Source: an uncultured Caulobacteraceae bacterium (GTDB lineage Bacteria > Pseudomonadota > Alphaproteobacteria > Caulobacterales > Caulobacteraceae). From it: 7,709 bases of DNA. The position numbers were made by a program, and so were the translations under genes. The stretch is from NCBI GenBank assembly GCA_937952995.1, contig CALFYB010000441.1, positions 1 through 7,709 on the forward strand, read 5' to 3'. The notes beneath the pieces were generated by a model, which was given only the letters and a program-made list of their open reading frames with translations, did no database searches and was not told the origin of the DNA. Below, one piece after another: positions 6,039 to 7,709 of the stretch (within the stretch, counting starts at the first letter, position 1; every line of letters begins with the position of its first letter).

Positions 6039-7154
6039 TCAATTGCCCAAAGAAGCCGCTGCCACATTGCCCAGCCGCGACAAGGGCGTCACGGCGGCTG
6101 GAAGTTTTCCCGTAAACTCGCCGTTCACATAGACATCAAAGGCAACCGGGTCAGAGACATCCAAGGTTAGACCGGCGACCATCGGGGCCCGATAGGCTTC
6201 TCCAGCGGCCAGTTGACGGGCGAAATAGACCGAGCCGTCAGCGCCCTTAATGATGATCGACGAGCTTTTACGAGCTTGGATCGTTACCACCGACTGCTGA
6301 GGTGCTGCGCCATAGACCGTGCCGTGAGGGTTGAAGGCCGCACGCACTGGAACTGTGGCCTCTGGGGCCAATGGCGTCACGCCCCCCGCCTTCTGTGCTG
6401 CAGCCAGCGCCTTTGCATTGGCTTGGGCTCCATCGACCGAGCCCCCTGCCGCCGTAGCCTCCGCTAGACCCGGAGTAACATAGGCGGTTGGAAGGGTGGA
6501 TTCGGCAGGCGCTGGAAGAGGCTCGCCGAGGCTGACCACCGATTGGCCCAACAGATGTTGATCACTCACAGGCAATCCCGAAGCCGCCATGGCCAAATCC
6601 GGCACAGTCGGCGCGGGCACTGACGGCTCCTTCAAGGCGCGCTGTGCAACATTCCAAATCAGGACCGCGCCGAACACAACAAGCGCGACAATTGCGATCA
6701 AACGAACGCGCGGATCAGACTGAGGCTGCAATCCAGAGGGCGCACGAAGGGGACCGGTCTCATCTGGGACTTCGCGGCGGAACCGCTCGATCACTTGCGT
6801 CTCATCTAAACCCAAGGCCTGCGCGTAGGCGCGCACATAGCCCAACGCAAAGGGACGGGACGGAAGCTCGTCAAACCGCATGCCCTCGATCGACACCAGA
6901 TAGACCCGGCGCACCCGGGTCATCTCTGCGACCTGAACCGCCGTCAGGCCTTGGAACTCGCGAGCCGCGCGCAAGCCATCACCGAGGGTGGGCGCGAGGT
7001 CAAAGTCAGACATTGTAAAACTGGTGGGCGGTGTCAAAGGCGCAGCATCTGAAGGCAAAACACCTGAAGGCATGTCATCGTGAGGCACCGCACCGAACAG
7101 ACCGTCCGATGGGTCGCCGAACCGCGATGATAACGGGCCCGTGTCCAATGCCAT
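6039..7154 (-). CDS. rodZ: RodZ-like helix-turn-helix membrane protein
   Basis: RodZ is a single-pass inner-membrane protein that links MreB filaments to the cell-wall elongation machinery and keeps rod shape. This 371-residue protein has the family layout. A RodZ-type HTH domain spans about 55-128 (LGDGLRAAREFQGLTAVQVA, then the family hallmark LPSRPFALGYVRAYAQALGL at 97-116). A basic stretch precedes one transmembrane helix at about 150-169 (RLIAIVALVVFGAVLIW). A Pro/Ala-rich periplasmic linker of roughly 110 residues follows, then a DUF4115 beta domain (about 288-362). The HTH domain is preceded by about 55 residues rich in Pro, Asp and Ser, longer than in E. coli RodZ. Met48 (ATG at 7013) would remove most of this, but it lacks a ribosome-binding site; ATG 7154 has a weak GGCGG. 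Being next to ispG supports the name, though the identity with a functional RodZ is inferred from domain order. Confidence 0.88.
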   Translation of the reverse strand: MALDTGPLSSRFGDPSDGLFGAVPHDDMPSGVLPSDAAPLTPPTSFTMSDFDLAPTLGDGLRAAREFQGLTAVQVAEMTRVRRVYLVSIEGMRFDELPSRPFALGYVRAYAQALGLDETQVIERFRREVPDETGPLRAPSGLQPQSDPRVRLIAIVALVVFGAVLIWNVAQRALKEPSVPAPTVPDLAMAASGLPVSDQHLLGQSVVSLGEPLPAPAESTLPTAYVTPGLAEATAAGGSVDGAQANAKALAAAQKAGGVTPLAPEATVPVRAAFNPHGTVYGAAPQQSVVTIQARKSSSIIIKGADGSVYFARQLAAGEAYRAPMVAGLTLDVSDPVAFDVYVNGEFTGKLPAAVTPLSRLGNVAAASLGN

Positions 7155-7164
7155 TAACCGCCAA

Positions 7165-7184
7165 TGCCCCGACTTGATGGGGCA
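7165..7184 (-). promoter_or_regulatory. Hairpin in the leader just upstream of rodZ
   Basis: TGCCCC and GGGGCA (7165-7170 with 7179-7184) form a six-base-pair GC-rich stem with an eight-base loop, 10 bases before the rodZ-like start codon. No U-tract follows on the minus strand, so it is a poor candidate for a ptsP terminator. Its closeness to the start codon could affect translation initiation; this is inference. Confidence 0.3.
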
Positions 7185-7237
7185 AGGTCAGAAAACCTTC
7201 ACCCTCATCACGATTTGAGTAGAACAAATCTAAGACG

Positions 7238-7266
7238 CTAATATCATGCTAAATATTACAAAACAA
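7238..7266 (-). promoter_or_regulatory. Possible promoter of the rodZ-ispG-prfA block, with overlapping palindrome
   Basis: On the minus strand TTGTTT (7261-7266) is separated by 17 bases from TATTAG (7238-7243), a partial match to a housekeeping -35/-10 pair. The surrounding 7190-7270 region is markedly AT-rich compared with the genes on both sides. The -10 box and spacer overlap an inverted repeat with six-base arms, TAATAT and ATATTA (7239-7244 and 7253-7258), separated by eight bases, which could be an operator. The start site would leave a leader of about 75 bases before the rodZ-like ATG. Confidence 0.35.
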
Positions 7267-7270
7267 TGAC

Positions 7271-7709
7271 TTATATAGATACTGATAGCTTCCGCGCGAG
7301 GGTCTCAATTTCATTTCGAACCGAGCCCGCCGACCCCTTCAAGAGGTTGAGCACGCCGCGCCGCGCCGCCTCACGGTCGCAGGACAAGACCATCCGCTTG
7401 ACCGGACCAATGCCAGACGGCGGCATGGACAGGCGGTCATAACCTAAGGCCAACAAGGCAAAGGCCTCTAGGGGCCGTCCCGCCATCTCACCGCAAACCG
7501 ATACGGGCGTTCCACTCTCGTGGCACGCATCATAGATTGCCTTCATCACCCGAAGGGCGGGGGGCGAGAGGGGATCATAGCGATCAGCCACCCGAGGATT
7601 GCCCCGGTCGGCTGCGAACAGATACTGCATCAGGTCATTGGTGCCGACCGAAACGAAGTCGGTTAGGGGCAGTAGCGCATCCAGATGCCAGATCAGCGCT
7701 GGCGCTTCG
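7271..7709 (-). CDS. ptsP: PTS-Ntr enzyme I (PtsP), C-terminal part, cut by window edge
   Basis: The frame is open from the right edge to a TAA at 7271-7273 and gives 145 residues, the C-terminal PEP-binding part of a phosphoenolpyruvate-protein phosphotransferase. Enzyme I-Ntr passes phosphate from PEP to the NPr/EIIA-Ntr regulatory chain in the cytoplasm. The signature DFVSVGTNDLMQYLFAADR matches the enzyme I PEP-utilising signature, and the active-site Cys lies in SVCGEMAGRP. The segment GYDRLSMPPSGIGPVK and the end ARKLSVSI are typical of the family end. I prefer PtsP to the sugar-type PtsI because MQYLFAADR, NPRVADRYDPLSP and the neighbours fit the nitrogen branch; the GAF domain that would prove it is outside the window. 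The internal ATG at 7630 is not a start. Confidence 0.92.
   Translation of the reverse strand, partial: EAPALIWHLDALLPLTDFVSVGTNDLMQYLFAADRGNPRVADRYDPLSPPALRVMKAIYDACHESGTPVSVCGEMAGRPLEAFALLALGYDRLSMPPSGIGPVKRMVLSCDREAARRGVLNLLKGSAGSVRNEIETLARKLSVSI

Overview
This window carries a compact block of housekeeping genes from a GC-rich alphaproteobacterium. Caulobacterales is my best guess, from the DUF4167 protein and the gene order; no taxonomic marker confirms it. Almost everything from 639 to the right edge is on the minus strand. The first 600 bases differ: they hold two broken or incomplete plus-strand remnants.

Read in the direction of transcription (right to left), the minus-strand block is: the 3' end of ptsP (PTS-Ntr enzyme I, cut by the window edge); a short AT-rich intergenic region with a possible promoter; a rodZ-like cell-shape gene; ispG (MEP isoprenoid pathway); prfA (release factor 1); a MOSC-domain protein that overlaps the prfA stop; prmC (the methyltransferase that modifies release factors); a 276-base non-coding stretch; and a DUF4167 gene ending at a clear intrinsic terminator (568-603). 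The rodZ-ispG adjacency is also seen in Escherichia coli. The prfA/prmC pairing of an enzyme with its substrate is common in bacteria. The prfA, MOSC and prmC reading frames are overlapping or 9 bases apart, so they are probably cotranscribed and translationally coupled.

The left end (1-594, plus strand) carries an unidentified C-terminal coding fragment and the start of a UDP-glucose 6-dehydrogenase gene that is deleted and frameshifted. It meets the DUF4167 gene tail to tail at the terminator. This looks like a decayed polysaccharide-gene remnant beside the conserved block.

I found no convincing new multi-gene system. Most of the window is ordinary core genome. The points most worth a second look are the pieces of the broken UDP-glucose dehydrogenase, a possible structured RNA in the prmC/DUF4167 gap, the palindrome in the AT-rich region before rodZ, and the MOSC gene lodged between prfA and prmC.
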